Below, in pieces: positions 1 through 9,335 of a DNA stretch of 38,309 nucleotides; the stretch's first letter is position 1; each line of letters starts with the position of its first letter. The notes under the pieces are model-generated. The model saw only the letters and a program-made list of their open reading frames with translations. It did no database searches and had not been told where the DNA came from. The position numbers were made by a program, and so were the translations under genes. The DNA is from Mollicutes bacterium (GTDB taxonomy: Bacteria > Bacillota_I > Bacilli_A > RF39 > UBA660). Where the stretch lies: assembly GCA_012837765.1 (NCBI GenBank), contig DUQO01000069.1:1-38309 (forward strand). The letters are read 5' to 3'.

Positions 1-73
1 ATTTTATAAATAATAAAAATAAATTTATATGAAAACGTTTACTTTACTAAATTTTCTTGATATAATCATACAC

Positions 74-135
74 GAGTATTTATTACTCCTTGCTTTTCAT
101 GTGGAAAGGCCAAAAGACCAAAAGGAGGTGGAAAC
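74..135 (+). promoter_or_regulatory. Structured 5' leader of rpsF operon; candidate S6:S18 autoregulatory element
   Basis: GAGTA(74-78)/TACTC(84-88) hairpin; alternative outer pairing ACTCC..GGAGGT enclosing CTTTTC-ATGT-GGAAAG and covering the rpsF SD; located directly upstream of rpsF-ssb-rpsR. Confidence 0.35.
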
Positions 136-420
136 ATGAAATATGAAATCATGTTTATTGTAAGACCGGATATTGAGGAATCTAATCTCAAGGAAGTAGT
201 TGCAAACTTTGAAACTATTTTAACGGATAACAAAGCAAAAATTTTGAATTCAAAAAACATGGGTCAAAGAGAATTAGCTTATGAAATTAAAAAACATAAG
301 CGTGGATTCTATTACGTATACCAAATTGAAGCTCCAGTTGAAGCAATAAACGAATTTGATCGTTTAGCTTTAATAAGCGAAGATTTAATTCGTCATATGA
401 TCATTAGATTAGAAGATTAA
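136..420 (+). CDS. rpsF: 30S ribosomal protein S6
   Basis: MKYEIMFIVRPDIEE..., ML-ED end, operon context with ssb and rpsR; strong SD aaaggaggtgg. Confidence 0.97.
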   Translation: MKYEIMFIVRPDIEESNLKEVVANFETILTDNKAKILNSKNMGQRELAYEIKKHKRGFYYVYQIEAPVEAINEFDRLALISEDLIRHMIIRLED

Positions 421-431
421 GGAGTTAAATT

Positions 432-890
432 ATGAACAAAACTTTTTTAGTAGGTCATTTAACAAAGGATCCAGAACTTAGATATTTGAGCAACAATACA
501 GCTGTTGCTACATTTACTGTTGCAGTAAATCGTACTTATGCTAACCAAAATGGTGAAAGAGAAGCGGACTTTATTAATGTTGTTGTTTGGCGTAAACAAG
601 CTGAAAACGTTAAAAAATATTTATCTAAAGGTAGTTTAGTAGGTATTGATGGTCGAATTCAAACCAGAAACTATGAAAATCAAGAAGGCAAAAGAGTATA
701 TGTTACAGAGGTTGTAGCTGATAACGTTCAATTTCTTGGATCAAAAAATCAAAGAAGCAACAATGTTAGTCCGGAAGATTTTAGTCATTATGAAAATCAA
801 GTTCCACCAGAAACAACAAATATTAGCGATGAACCATTTGCTGATTTTGGTGAAACAATTGAACTTAGTGAGGATGACATAGCATTTTAG
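432..890 (+). CDS. ssb: Single-stranded DNA-binding protein
   Basis: OB-fold SSB sequence [34 protein letters not shown], acidic C-terminal tail DDIAF. Confidence 0.97.
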   Translation: MNKTFLVGHLTKDPELRYLSNNTAVATFTVAVNRTYANQNGEREADFINVVVWRKQAENVKKYLSKGSLVGIDGRIQTRNYENQEGKRVYVTEVVADNVQFLGSKNQRSNNVSPEDFSHYENQVPPETTNISDEPFADFGETIELSEDDIAF

Positions 891-905
891 ATAGGAGGAA
901 ATTAC

Positions 906-1121
906 ATGCGTGAACCATATAGAAGAAGAAAAAAGATATGTCAAATGTGTGCTGGTAAATCAGTAAACTATAAAGACGTTGATATAATAAAAAAATATAT
1001 AAATGAAAAATATAAAATTGTACCAAGAAGAGTTACTGGTGCATGTGCTAAACACCAAAGATATATAGCTACTCAAGTTAAAAGAGCACGCTTTATGGCG
1101 CTTATTCCATTTACAAGATAA
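906..1121 (+). CDS. rpsR: 30S ribosomal protein S18
   Basis: RRKKICQMCAGKSVNYKDVDIIKKYI...RRVTGACAKHQRYIATQVKRARFMALIPF. Confidence 0.97.
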   Translation: MREPYRRRKKICQMCAGKSVNYKDVDIIKKYINEKYKIVPRRVTGACAKHQRYIATQVKRARFMALIPFTR

Positions 1122-1125
1122 AAAG

Positions 1126-1150
1126 AAGATAAATTTTTATCTTTTTTTTA
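1126..1150 (+). terminator. Intrinsic terminator after rpsR
   Basis: AAGATAAATTTTTATCTT inverted repeat followed by T-run. Confidence 0.75.
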
Positions 1151-1197
1151 TAAAAAGGCTTAAATATATAGTATAATAAAAATGAGGAAGTGATCGA

Positions 1198-2184
1198 ATG
1201 CAAATAAATGCTGAGTTAGTAAGGAAAAATATCGAAGAAGCATCACAAGTTATTATTGTTGCGCATCGTAACTTAGATTTAGATGCACTTGGTTCTTCAC
1301 TTGGACTATATTATTTATGCAAAACAATAGGCAAGGATACTTGTCTTTTGATAGACGATATAACACATGAAGATGGTGTAAGTAAAAGTTTAAAAGAGAT
1401 AAAAAACCAAAAAATAAATGTCAAAATTAAAAAATGGGTAGATATAAAAGGAAAAGTGGACGATAAAACACTATTACTTATTGTGGATACCCAGATTCCA
1501 TCTTTAATTCAAAACGAAGAAGTTTTAAACATAAAAAATAAAATTATTATTGATCATCACATTGATGGAGCTAATGAAAAAATACCAACAATATATGAAT
1601 ATATTGGGTCTCATCAATCTAGTTCTGTTGAAATAATAGTAGAAGTACTAAAAACATTAGACATTTATATTCATCCTTATGTTGCAAGTATAATGCTTGC
1701 TGGTATTTTTATTGATACAAATGGTTTTATTAGAAAAACAAGTCATAAGACACATGAATCAGCAGCTTATTTATATGAATGCAATGCTAATCTTAACGAA
1801 GTACAATATTTACTCAAACAAGATATAAACAAATACAACAACATGCAAAAAATAATTAGTGAAGCAGTAATAATAAAAAACCACTTTATTATTGCACTCG
1901 GTCATGAAGATCAAATTTATGACAAAGAAGATTTAGCTAAGATATCAGATACTATGCTTCTTTTTAAGAATATAGAAGCATCATTTACGATCGGAAAAAT
2001 AAGTGAAGATAAGATAGGTATTAGTGCAAGATCTTTTGCAAAAATAGATGTTCAAAAAATAATGAAAAAATTAAAAGGTGGTGGCCATTCAACAGATGCT
2101 GCAACACAATTAAGTGGTGAAACTTTAGCGACCACTTTTCAAAAGGTAAAGAATATAATAGAAGAATTAGAAGGTGATTTTTAA
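1198..2184 (+). CDS. DHH/DHHA1 phosphoesterase, GdpP-like catalytic part only
   Basis: DLDALGSS, DTQIPS, IIDHHIDG and KLKGGGHSTDAATQLS motifs; located immediately upstream of rplI-dnaB as gdpP is in many Firmicutes, but only 328 aa with no TM/PAS/GGDEF region. Confidence 0.85.
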   Translation: MQINAELVRKNIEEASQVIIVAHRNLDLDALGSSLGLYYLCKTIGKDTCLLIDDITHEDGVSKSLKEIKNQKINVKIKKWVDIKGKVDDKTLLLIVDTQIPSLIQNEEVLNIKNKIIIDHHIDGANEKIPTIYEYIGSHQSSSVEIIVEVLKTLDIYIHPYVASIMLAGIFIDTNGFIRKTSHKTHESAAYLYECNANLNEVQYLLKQDINKYNNMQKIISEAVIIKNHFIIALGHEDQIYDKEDLAKISDTMLLFKNIEASFTIGKISEDKIGISARSFAKIDVQKIMKKLKGGGHSTDAATQLSGETLATTFQKVKNIIEELEGDF

Positions 2185-2627
2185 TGAAAGTTATATTTAT
2201 TAAAGACGTAAAGGGTAAGGGTAATGCTGGAGATATAAAAGAAGTTAGTGACGGATATGCTAAAAATTATCTAATAAAAAATAATTTAGCTGTACCTGTT
2301 ACCAATACGAGTATGAACCGTCTAAACGAAGAAAAGAAAGCTAAAGCAAAAAAAGAAGAAGAAGAAATTAAAAAGAACGAGAAAATAAAAAAGGAATTGG
2401 AAAATAAAACCCTTATTTTTAAAGTTAAAACAAGTGATCAAAACAAGATTTTTGGTAGCATTTCTTCAAAACAAATAAGTTCGGAATTATCTAAATTAGG
2501 ATATGAAATTGATAAGAAAAATATTGTTTTAGAAAGCCCATTATCTAATTTAGGGACACATATTGTAAAAGTCAATTTGCATAAAAAAGTAGTTTTAAAC
2601 TTAAAAATAGAATTAATAAAAGAATAG
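2184..2627 (+). CDS. rplI: 50S ribosomal protein L9
   Basis: MKVIFIKDVKGKGNAGDIKEVSDGYAKNYLI signature. Confidence 0.97.
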   Translation: MKVIFIKDVKGKGNAGDIKEVSDGYAKNYLIKNNLAVPVTNTSMNRLNEEKKAKAKKEEEEIKKNEKIKKELENKTLIFKVKTSDQNKIFGSISSKQISSELSKLGYEIDKKNIVLESPLSNLGTHIVKVNLHKKVVLNLKIELIKE

Positions 2628-2637
2628 TGGTGATTGT

Positions 2638-3975
2638 ATGAACGGTCGAACTGTACCGCATAATGTTATAGCTGAGCAGTCAGTATTAGGAGCAGCTTTT
2701 TTATCTAAGTATGCTCTTCAAAAAATTAGCGATGAATTGATGAGAGATTCTTTTTATATAGATGCTCATGTAAAAATTTTCGATTGTATAAGTGAACTAA
2801 AAGAAAGTGACATCCCTATCGATATCACTACTGTTTCAGCACGCTTAAAAGATAAAAAACAATTAGATAGTATTGGCGGCGTTGAATATTTATTAGAAAT
2901 TGTTAACTCGGTCCCAACTGCAGCTAATGTTGATTATTACATCAATTTAGTTAATCAAAAAGCATTATTAAGAAGACTTATCGAAACAACAAATGAAATA
3001 GCAAGCAATGCTTTTGATGAAGAAATGGATTTTAACGAGTTAATTGATAGTGCTGAGAGAAAAATATTTAGTGTTTCTAAAATGAGACGTGGTAATGAAT
3101 TTAGAAATATACAAGATGTTTTAAATAAAGCACAATCAGATTTAGAAAAGTTAGCGGCTGCTGGCAGCGATATAACAGGATTATCAACAGGTTTTGCTAA
3201 TATAGATAAAATGACTTCTGGATTCCATCCAACCGAGCTTATTATAATTGCTGCACGACCTGGTATGGGTAAAACAGCTTTTATTCTTAACCTTGCTACT
3301 TCGATTGCAGCTGATGGTAAAACAGTAGCAATTTTTAACTTAGAAATGAATGCTGAACAATTGGCAACTCGTATGATAAGTTCATTAGGACAGATACCTT
3401 TAACAAAACTTAGAACAGGACGTTTAGAGCATAATGATTGGAAAAGGGTAAATGAAGCAATGAGTCAACTTGCTGATACCAATATTTATATTGATGATAC
3501 TCCAGGTATTACTATTGGTGAAATTAAAGCTAAGTGTAGACGTTTAGCAGCTTCCCCAAGCGGACTTGATTTAGTTATTATTGACTACTTACAACTTGTT
3601 ACTAGTAGTGAAAGATATAACGGAAATAGACAACAAGAAGTATCAGACATTTCAAGAGCATTAAAGACTCTTGCATTAGAACTTAATATTCCGATTATTG
3701 CAGCTGCTCAATTATCCAGAGAAGTTGAAAAAAGGGATGACAAAAGACCTTTAATGAGTGACCTAAGGGAATCTGGTTCTATTGAACAAGATGCTGACAT
3801 TGTGTCATTCTTGTATCGTGATGATTACTATAACAAAGAAGCTAAAACAGACAATTTTAATAGAGAAAGTGAATTTATTATTGGTAAAAACAGAAGTGGT
3901 CCTACAGGAACAGTTGATCTTCTGTTTAAAACGAATACCGGAACATTCTTAAATTACAGGAAAGAAGAGGAATAA
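2638..3975 (+). CDS. dnaB: Replicative DNA helicase
   Basis: N-term PHNVIAEQSVLGA, Walker A ARPGMGKTAF, DnaB motifs VIIDYLQL, DLRESGSIEQDADIV. Confidence 0.97.
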   Translation: MNGRTVPHNVIAEQSVLGAAFLSKYALQKISDELMRDSFYIDAHVKIFDCISELKESDIPIDITTVSARLKDKKQLDSIGGVEYLLEIVNSVPTAANVDYYINLVNQKALLRRLIETTNEIASNAFDEEMDFNELIDSAERKIFSVSKMRRGNEFRNIQDVLNKAQSDLEKLAAAGSDITGLSTGFANIDKMTSGFHPTELIIIAARPGMGKTAFILNLATSIAADGKTVAIFNLEMNAEQLATRMISSLGQIPLTKLRTGRLEHNDWKRVNEAMSQLADTNIYIDDTPGITIGEIKAKCRRLAASPSGLDLVIIDYLQLVTSSERYNGNRQQEVSDISRALKTLALELNIPIIAAAQLSREVEKRDDKRPLMSDLRESGSIEQDADIVSFLYRDDYYNKEAKTDNFNRESEFIIGKNRSGPTGTVDLLFKTNTGTFLNYRKEEE

Positions 3976-3978
3976 AAA

Positions 3979-4728
3979 ATGAAAATTGTTGTACTTGCAA
4001 GCGGAAGCAAGGGCAATGTAACATATGTTGAAGAAAAGGGAACAAGAATTCTTATTGATATAGGGAAGTCTTGTAGTTATATCGAAAAAAAATTAAAAGA
4101 AATAGATGTAGATCCTAGTTCTATAAATGCTATATTAATAACTCATACTCATAATGATCACGTTATGGGTATTAAAACTTTTTATAATAAGTATAAACCA
4201 ACGATATATTTAATGCCAAAAATGATGCTTGCCTTATGTGAATTTATAAAAGATTTTGATCATTGTTTTTTTGAAAAAGAAACAATAATTGATAATCTAA
4301 AGATAAGGGTTATAAAAACATCTCATGATGTTGTTTCTTCTGTTGGTTTTCTAATCAATGATAAATTTGTATATATAACAGATACTGGATATCTAAATGA
4401 AAGGTATTTTCCTGTTTTATCGAATAAAAGTGTATATGTTATAGAAAGTAATCATGATATTGAAATGCTTTATAATGGTTCTTATCCATATCATTTAAAA
4501 AGGCGTATTGCAAGTGATACAGGACACTTATCTAATATAGATGCTTCAAAATATTTATCAAAAATGATTGGACCTAATACAAAACATATTATCTTAGCAC
4601 ATTTAAGTGAAGAGAATAATAGCAAAAAAATAGCATTAAAAACATTATCAGAAATAGTAAAGATAACAGATGATATAGATATAACAGTAGCAGAACAAAA
4701 TGAAAGAACTCAGGTAATTGAAGTATGA
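3979..4728 (+). CDS. MBL-fold hydrolase, WalJ/YycJ-like
   Basis: LASGSKGNVTYVEEKGTRILID, THTHNDHVMG metal motif, SDTGHLSNIDAS, LAHLSEENN. Confidence 0.88.
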   Translation: MKIVVLASGSKGNVTYVEEKGTRILIDIGKSCSYIEKKLKEIDVDPSSINAILITHTHNDHVMGIKTFYNKYKPTIYLMPKMMLALCEFIKDFDHCFFEKETIIDNLKIRVIKTSHDVVSSVGFLINDKFVYITDTGYLNERYFPVLSNKSVYVIESNHDIEMLYNGSYPYHLKRRIASDTGHLSNIDASKYLSKMIGPNTKHIILAHLSEENNSKKIALKTLSEIVKITDDIDITVAEQNERTQVIEV

Positions 4729-5183
4729 TAAAAATAATTTGTGTAGGAAAAATAAAAGAAAAGTATTTTAAAGATGCAATTGCTGAATATCTAAAAAGAT
4801 TGTCAAAATATACAAAGATAAATATTATAGAAGTAGATGATGATAGTAGTAATGATGAAAACCTTATACTTTGTAATGAAAGAAATAGGATAATCCCACA
4901 TATACAAAAAAAGGATTATATAATAACATTAGAAATAGAAGGGGAGGAATTTGATTCTCTTTCGCTAGCTAAAAAAATAGAAAGTATATTGACATTAGGA
5001 TATGGGAACATAACTTTTATTATAGGTGGTTCTCATGGATTACACGAAGAGATAAAAGAAAAGGCTAATTTACATTTATCTTTTTCAAAATTAACCTTTC
5101 CTCATCAAATGTTTAGAGTACTACTGCTAGAGCAAATATATCGCTCATTTAAAATCAACAATAATGAAGCATATCATAAATAA
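4725..5183 (+). CDS. rlmH: 23S rRNA pseudouridine1915 N3-methyltransferase (SPOUT)
   Basis: FIIGGSHGLHEEIKEKANLHLSFSKLTFPHQMFRVLLLEQIYRSFKINNNEAYHK; ATGA overlap with upstream gene. Confidence 0.96.
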   Translation: MIKIICVGKIKEKYFKDAIAEYLKRLSKYTKINIIEVDDDSSNDENLILCNERNRIIPHIQKKDYIITLEIEGEEFDSLSLAKKIESILTLGYGNITFIIGGSHGLHEEIKEKANLHLSFSKLTFPHQMFRVLLLEQIYRSFKINNNEAYHK

Positions 5184-5205
5184 AAATACCTTTTGGTATT
5201 TTTTG
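5183..5205 (+). terminator. Intrinsic terminator after rlmH
   Basis: AAAATACC-TTTT-GGTATTTTTT. Confidence 0.8.
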
Positions 5206-5238
5206 TTACAAAAAATGACAGAAATTATAATGAGCCCC

Positions 5239-5266
5239 TTGCATAAAATAAATTGTATGTTATAAT
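5239..5266 (+). promoter_or_regulatory. Sigma-A type promoter
   Basis: TTGCAT-N16-TATAAT upstream of ORF 5297. Confidence 0.55.
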
Positions 5267-5296
5267 AAGACTCGCAAAACAAGGGAGGTTAAAGTA

Positions 5297-5746
5297 ATGC
5301 CAAACATGATTATGCAAACAAATGGAATTCCTGAAAAACTAATAATAGAAACTATTAAAAGAAACATTCGAAATCCAGAACCATTTAACCTTGGAAGAAG
5401 TAAAATACAATTACGTAGGGATGAAACCGCATATTTAAAATTATTATGTTCCGATGAAGATTTGTTGTACAAAATATATCGTTACGTAGAATTAATTGCT
5501 AAAGAAAATAATCTTGCAAATTCACGAATTTTAGAATCAGATTATGTTATAAAATACTTATTCAGTAGTGATGATTTTAAAGATTATGCAATGCATGTGT
5601 GTGAATGGAATGAAAATCCGAAACAACGTGAAAATGAATTAGATAGAGATAGTAGATGCGAAAACATTGAAAGAATATATCAACAAAAGAATGAAATTTA
5701 TACTGCAACTAGAAATTACCAAAAATTAAAACAAAGACGAGGTTAA
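5297..5746 (+). CDS. Conserved-looking hypothetical protein
   Basis: 149-aa ORF, SD aagggagg, own promoter-like sequence and terminator. Confidence 0.75.
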   Translation: MPNMIMQTNGIPEKLIIETIKRNIRNPEPFNLGRSKIQLRRDETAYLKLLCSDEDLLYKIYRYVELIAKENNLANSRILESDYVIKYLFSSDDFKDYAMHVCEWNENPKQRENELDRDSRCENIERIYQQKNEIYTATRNYQKLKQRRG

Positions 5747-5760
5747 GTTACTCGTCTTTT
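5733..5760. terminator. Bidirectional terminator between convergent genes
   Basis: AAAGACGAG-N9-CTCGTCTTT with A/T tracts on each side. Confidence 0.75.
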
Positions 5761-6446
5761 AATATATCTTCTATCAATTCATAAACAGCACCATATGTTT
5801 TTTTTGTTACTTTTTTTAATTCTTCAACGCTATTATCCATAGCATAACTATTAAATTTATAATTAGACATCGATAAATCATTGATGTTATCGCCTATTGT
5901 ATAAATATTATTGTAGTTGATATTTAATAAATCAGCCACGTATTTAATGCCTTCCCCTTTATTTACATTTCTTTCTGTTATATTTAACCATTTTGTACTT
6001 AAGTAGCCATTAACACCGCTGTATTTATTGTTAATGTGTTCTAATAATTCTTCTGCTTTATCACGATTATTGAATTTGCCAATTACTTTATTTGCCGTAA
6101 CATCAGCTTCTTTTGTGAGAGTGAGACCCGTATCAATATAACAAGAAACAATAAAATTTTCTTGTTTTAATTTTATTGCTATGTCATACGATACTTGTTT
6201 TGGAATATCCTTTCGATATATAACATTCAAGTTTTTATCAAAAATTATAGCTCCATCATTACATATTAAGTATGAATACGGGATTTTAAAACCATTCATA
6301 TCACTTAATAAGGAATCTTTGTATCTTCCTGTTGCAATAATAAAGAGATGACCAGCTTCAGTAAATTTATTTATATAGTCTAGATTTTTTTGATAATTTT
6401 TACCATCGAACAAAGTGTCATCAAAATCAGCAACCAATAATTTCAT
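5748..6446 (-). CDS. HAD-superfamily (Cof-type) hydrolase
   Basis: MKLLVADFDDTLFDG, IATGRY, IGDNINDLSM motifs; start set at internal Met (SD aggtgat), shorter than ORF track. Confidence 0.88.
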   Translation of the reverse strand: MKLLVADFDDTLFDGKNYQKNLDYINKFTEAGHLFIIATGRYKDSLLSDMNGFKIPYSYLICNDGAIIFDKNLNVIYRKDIPKQVSYDIAIKLKQENFIVSCYIDTGLTLTKEADVTANKVIGKFNNRDKAEELLEHINNKYSGVNGYLSTKWLNITERNVNKGEGIKYVADLLNINYNNIYTIGDNINDLSMSNYKFNSYAMDNSVEELKKVTKKTYGAVYELIEDILKDE

Positions 6447-6490
6447 CGTATCACCTATAATAATAATAATACCATAAAAACAAGAAGATG

Positions 6491-6518
6491 TTGACAAATT
6501 TCATAAAAACAGTATAAT
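6491..6518 (+). promoter_or_regulatory. Sigma-A promoter for tRNA-Gly
   Basis: TTGACA(6491-6496)-N16-TATAAT(6513-6518). Confidence 0.8.
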
Positions 6519-6548
6519 ATATAGTGCGTAATGCATAATTAATTATGT

Positions 6549-6622
6549 GCAGATGTAGTTCAATGGTAGAACTTCAGCCTTCCAAGCTGACTACGTGGGT
6601 TCGATTCCCATCATCTGCTCCA
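6549..6622 (+). tRNA. tRNA-Gly (anticodon TCC)
   Basis: Acceptor gcagatg/catctgc, anticodon loop CTTCCAA, T-loop gTTCGATTCc, encoded CCA. Confidence 0.96.
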
Positions 6623-6663
6623 ATGAAAAATAACTTGCGAGCCTTATCGCAGTTTAATATGAT

Positions 6664-6700
6664 AGATGTCTAATTTTCTAAAAAACGGACATCTTTTTTT
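6664..6700 (+). terminator. Intrinsic terminator after tRNA-Gly
   Basis: AGATGTC-N17-GACATCT followed by TTTTTTT. Confidence 0.75.
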
Positions 6701-6830
6701 ATGATTAAAATAAATGTAATGTGAGAATTAAAACAAGAGAGTAGGAATAATTAAAAGAAATATATTTTAGTTGTTATTCAATCTGAAAACATGCTACAAT
6801 AATTATGGTATTATTTATAATGGTGATTTT

Positions 6831-7139
6831 ATGAAACATTTTACAATGAAAGACGAAAATTTTGTATGCGAAAATTGTGGTTTCAATGTACTTGCTTTAG
6901 GTTACACAGCGAGGGATCATTGTCCACAATGCTTATATTCTAAACATGTTGATATAATGCCTGGCGACAGGCAAAGTGACTGTAAGGGAATGTATATACC
7001 AGTAGGTGTTGAAAAATTTAAGAATACTTTTAAAATAATTTACAAATGTGAAAAATGTCATAAGATGCACAAAAACATTGTTGCTAAAGATGATAATATG
7101 GATGTAATAATTTTTCTTACAACAAATAATAATTTTTAA
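6831..7139 (+). CDS. RNHCP-domain zinc-ribbon-like protein
   Basis: FVCENCGFNVLALGYTARDHCPQCLYSKHVD..DRQSDCKGMYIPVGV..IIYKCEKCHKMHKNIVAKDDN; start at Met with SD ggtgat. Confidence 0.85.
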   Translation: MKHFTMKDENFVCENCGFNVLALGYTARDHCPQCLYSKHVDIMPGDRQSDCKGMYIPVGVEKFKNTFKIIYKCEKCHKMHKNIVAKDDNMDVIIFLTTNNNF

Positions 7140-7150
7140 GGGATGGTTAT

Positions 7151-7918
7151 ATGAAAGTAGAATTTATGTTAGCAGTTTTACTTGTCACAATAGCAGGATT
7201 ATCGACAGTAATTGGAAGTTTTATTATTTTTTTACCTAAAAAGAAACGTCATGAAAATCTAGGATTTCTTTTAGGAATTGCAGCAGGTGTAATGCTTTGT
7301 ATATGTATAAAAGAGTTGCTTCCTGAAGCGGAGGAACTTTTATCTGAGTGGTATGCTTTCCCAACATCGTCACTAATTTTAGTGGGGTCTTTATTTATTG
7401 GTTTAGCTTTATCATTAATACTTGATAAGTTACTGCATCATCACAATGAAGTGGAAGAACATGATGAGCACTGCCATATGTGTAATGTTGGTATTACAGC
7501 TGCTTTTACAATGGCTCTTCATAAATTACCAGAAGGAATTGCTATTTTTATTGCTATATATGATAATTATAAAGTTGCCATTCCGTTTGCATTAGCAATT
7601 GCAATTCATCATATCCCAGAAGGAATGATCGTTTCAGCGCCAATTTATTATGCAACGGGAAACAAAAAGAAAGCGTTGTTATATTCTATTGGTTCAGGTC
7701 TAGTACTACCTATAGCGGGAATGCTCGGGTTTGTGTTTTTAAAACCTATTTTTAACAACTTAACTGAAGGTGTGTTACTCTCAATAACATCCTCTATAAT
7801 GTTTTATTTAACCTTTAAAGAAATAATTCCTGCTTCGTTAAAATATGGTAATAAGAAAGTAACTGTTTTTGCTGTTATACTAGGGATAATATTTATCTAT
7901 CTATTAGAGTTAATATAA
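7151..7918 (+). CDS. ZIP family metal (zinc) transporter
   Basis: Multi-TM; ALHKLPEGIAIFIA and AIAIHHIPEGMIVSAPIYYATG motifs; His-rich loop HHHNEVEEHDEHCH. Confidence 0.92.
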   Translation: MKVEFMLAVLLVTIAGLSTVIGSFIIFLPKKKRHENLGFLLGIAAGVMLCICIKELLPEAEELLSEWYAFPTSSLILVGSLFIGLALSLILDKLLHHHNEVEEHDEHCHMCNVGITAAFTMALHKLPEGIAIFIAIYDNYKVAIPFALAIAIHHIPEGMIVSAPIYYATGNKKKALLYSIGSGLVLPIAGMLGFVFLKPIFNNLTEGVLLSITSSIMFYLTFKEIIPASLKYGNKKVTVFAVILGIIFIYLLELI

Positions 7919-7936
7919 TAATAAGGAAGTGATTAT

Positions 7937-9076
7937 ATGATATATTTGGATTATTCAGCTACTACTCCTGTTAATGATGAGGTGTTAAACACTTTTCAAA
8001 AGGTATCTAAAAATTATTTTTCTAACCCTAATTCATTACATTTTTTAGGTTTGCAAACTAAAAAATTGTTGGATGAAGCTACCGAACAAATAGCCAATAT
8101 AATGCATGTAAAACCGACAGAAATTATATATACAAGTGGCGCCTCTGAGTCAAACAATTTAGCTATTAAAGGAATTGCTTTTAAATATCAAAATAGAGGT
8201 AAACACATTATTACAACAATGCTTGAACATTCCTCTATTTTTGGACCATTGAATTATTTACAATCAAAAGGTTTTGAAATTGATTTTGTAAATATATTAG
8301 AAAATGGACATGTCGATCTTGAACATTTAAAAAGTTTGTTACGTGATGACACTATTTTAGTATCCATCTGTGCTGTTGATAGTGAAGTTGGAATTAGACA
8401 GCCAATCGAAGAGATTGGTTTGATACTAAAGAAATATCCTAAATTATTTTTTCATGTTGATATGACACAGTGTCTTGGTAAAGATAATATTGATCTAACA
8501 AATGTTGATCTAGCTAGCTTTTCAGCTCATAAAATTTATGGTGTTAAAGGCATCGGTGGACTCATAAAAAAAGAAAAGATTATGTTAGAACCTCTTATTC
8601 ATGGTGGTAAAAGTACGACAATATTTAGAAGTGGAACACCTACTACAGAACTTATTGTGTCGTTGTCAAAAGCTCTTAGATTAGCAGTGACAGACTTGGA
8701 AGCGAAAAAGGAACATGTGATGCGTTTAAATTCAAAAGTTAGAGATTTTTTATCAAAGTATCCTAAAGTTGCAATAAATAGTACAAATAAATCTTTGCCA
8801 CACATTTTAAATTTTAGTGCAATTGGAATCAAACCTGAAACTTTTCTTCATGCTTTGGAAGAAGATAATATTTTTATATCTACTAAAAGTGCATGTTCCC
8901 AAGGAGATGCTTTATCAAAATCAGTTTACGCTATATGTAAGAAAGAAGATATAGCTTCTTCTTCACTGCGAATAAGTATTTCACATTTAACAACGGAACA
9001 AGAAATCGAAATGTTTATGAAATTATTTGATAAAAATTACAAAAAGTTAAGTGAGGTAGTAAATGAAAATTGTTAA
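7937..9076 (+). CDS. Cysteine desulfurase (NifS/IscS family, PLP-dependent)
   Basis: MIYLDYSATTPVNDEVL, GASESNNLAIKG, SAHKIYGVKGIGGL, SACSQGDALS. Confidence 0.93.
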   Translation: MIYLDYSATTPVNDEVLNTFQKVSKNYFSNPNSLHFLGLQTKKLLDEATEQIANIMHVKPTEIIYTSGASESNNLAIKGIAFKYQNRGKHIITTMLEHSSIFGPLNYLQSKGFEIDFVNILENGHVDLEHLKSLLRDDTILVSICAVDSEVGIRQPIEEIGLILKKYPKLFFHVDMTQCLGKDNIDLTNVDLASFSAHKIYGVKGIGGLIKKEKIMLEPLIHGGKSTTIFRSGTPTTELIVSLSKALRLAVTDLEAKKEHVMRLNSKVRDFLSKYPKVAINSTNKSLPHILNFSAIGIKPETFLHALEEDNIFISTKSACSQGDALSKSVYAICKKEDIASSSLRISISHLTTEQEIEMFMKLFDKNYKKLSEVVNENC

Positions 9077-9332
9077 AATAAGTGCTGTTTGGTGTTCGTC
9101 TTGTTTGGTTATGAGACCACGCTTTGAAGAAGTTGAAAAAAAGTATCCTAATATCGAATCTATTTCACTCGATATTGACTTTGATGAAGAATCATCAAAA
9201 TATAATGTTAGAGAAAAACTACCAGTTTTTATACTGCTAGATAACAACGATAATGAATTAGAAAGATTAGTTGGAGAACATAAAACAGAAGAGTTAATAA
9301 ATATAGTTAAAAAGCATTATGATAAGGAGTAA
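9063..9332 (+). CDS. Thioredoxin-like protein
   Basis: VKISAVWCSSCLVMRPRFEE CxxC and cis-Pro KLPVFILL; 14-nt overlap with upstream desulfurase. Confidence 0.85.
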   Translation: MKIVKISAVWCSSCLVMRPRFEEVEKKYPNIESISLDIDFDEESSKYNVREKLPVFILLDNNDNELERLVGEHKTEELINIVKKHYDKE

Positions 9333-9335
9333 CCT

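Noticed and set aside
66-260. Minus-strand 64-aa ORF overlapping rpsF
   Set aside because: Antisense to rpsF and its leader; no supporting signals.
4725-4731. TGA reassigned to Trp (genetic code 4), because several genes end in TGA followed quickly by TAA
   Set aside because: Trp is encoded by TGG throughout, no conserved gene contains in-frame TGA, and the TGA stops mostly sit in ATGA start/stop overlaps.
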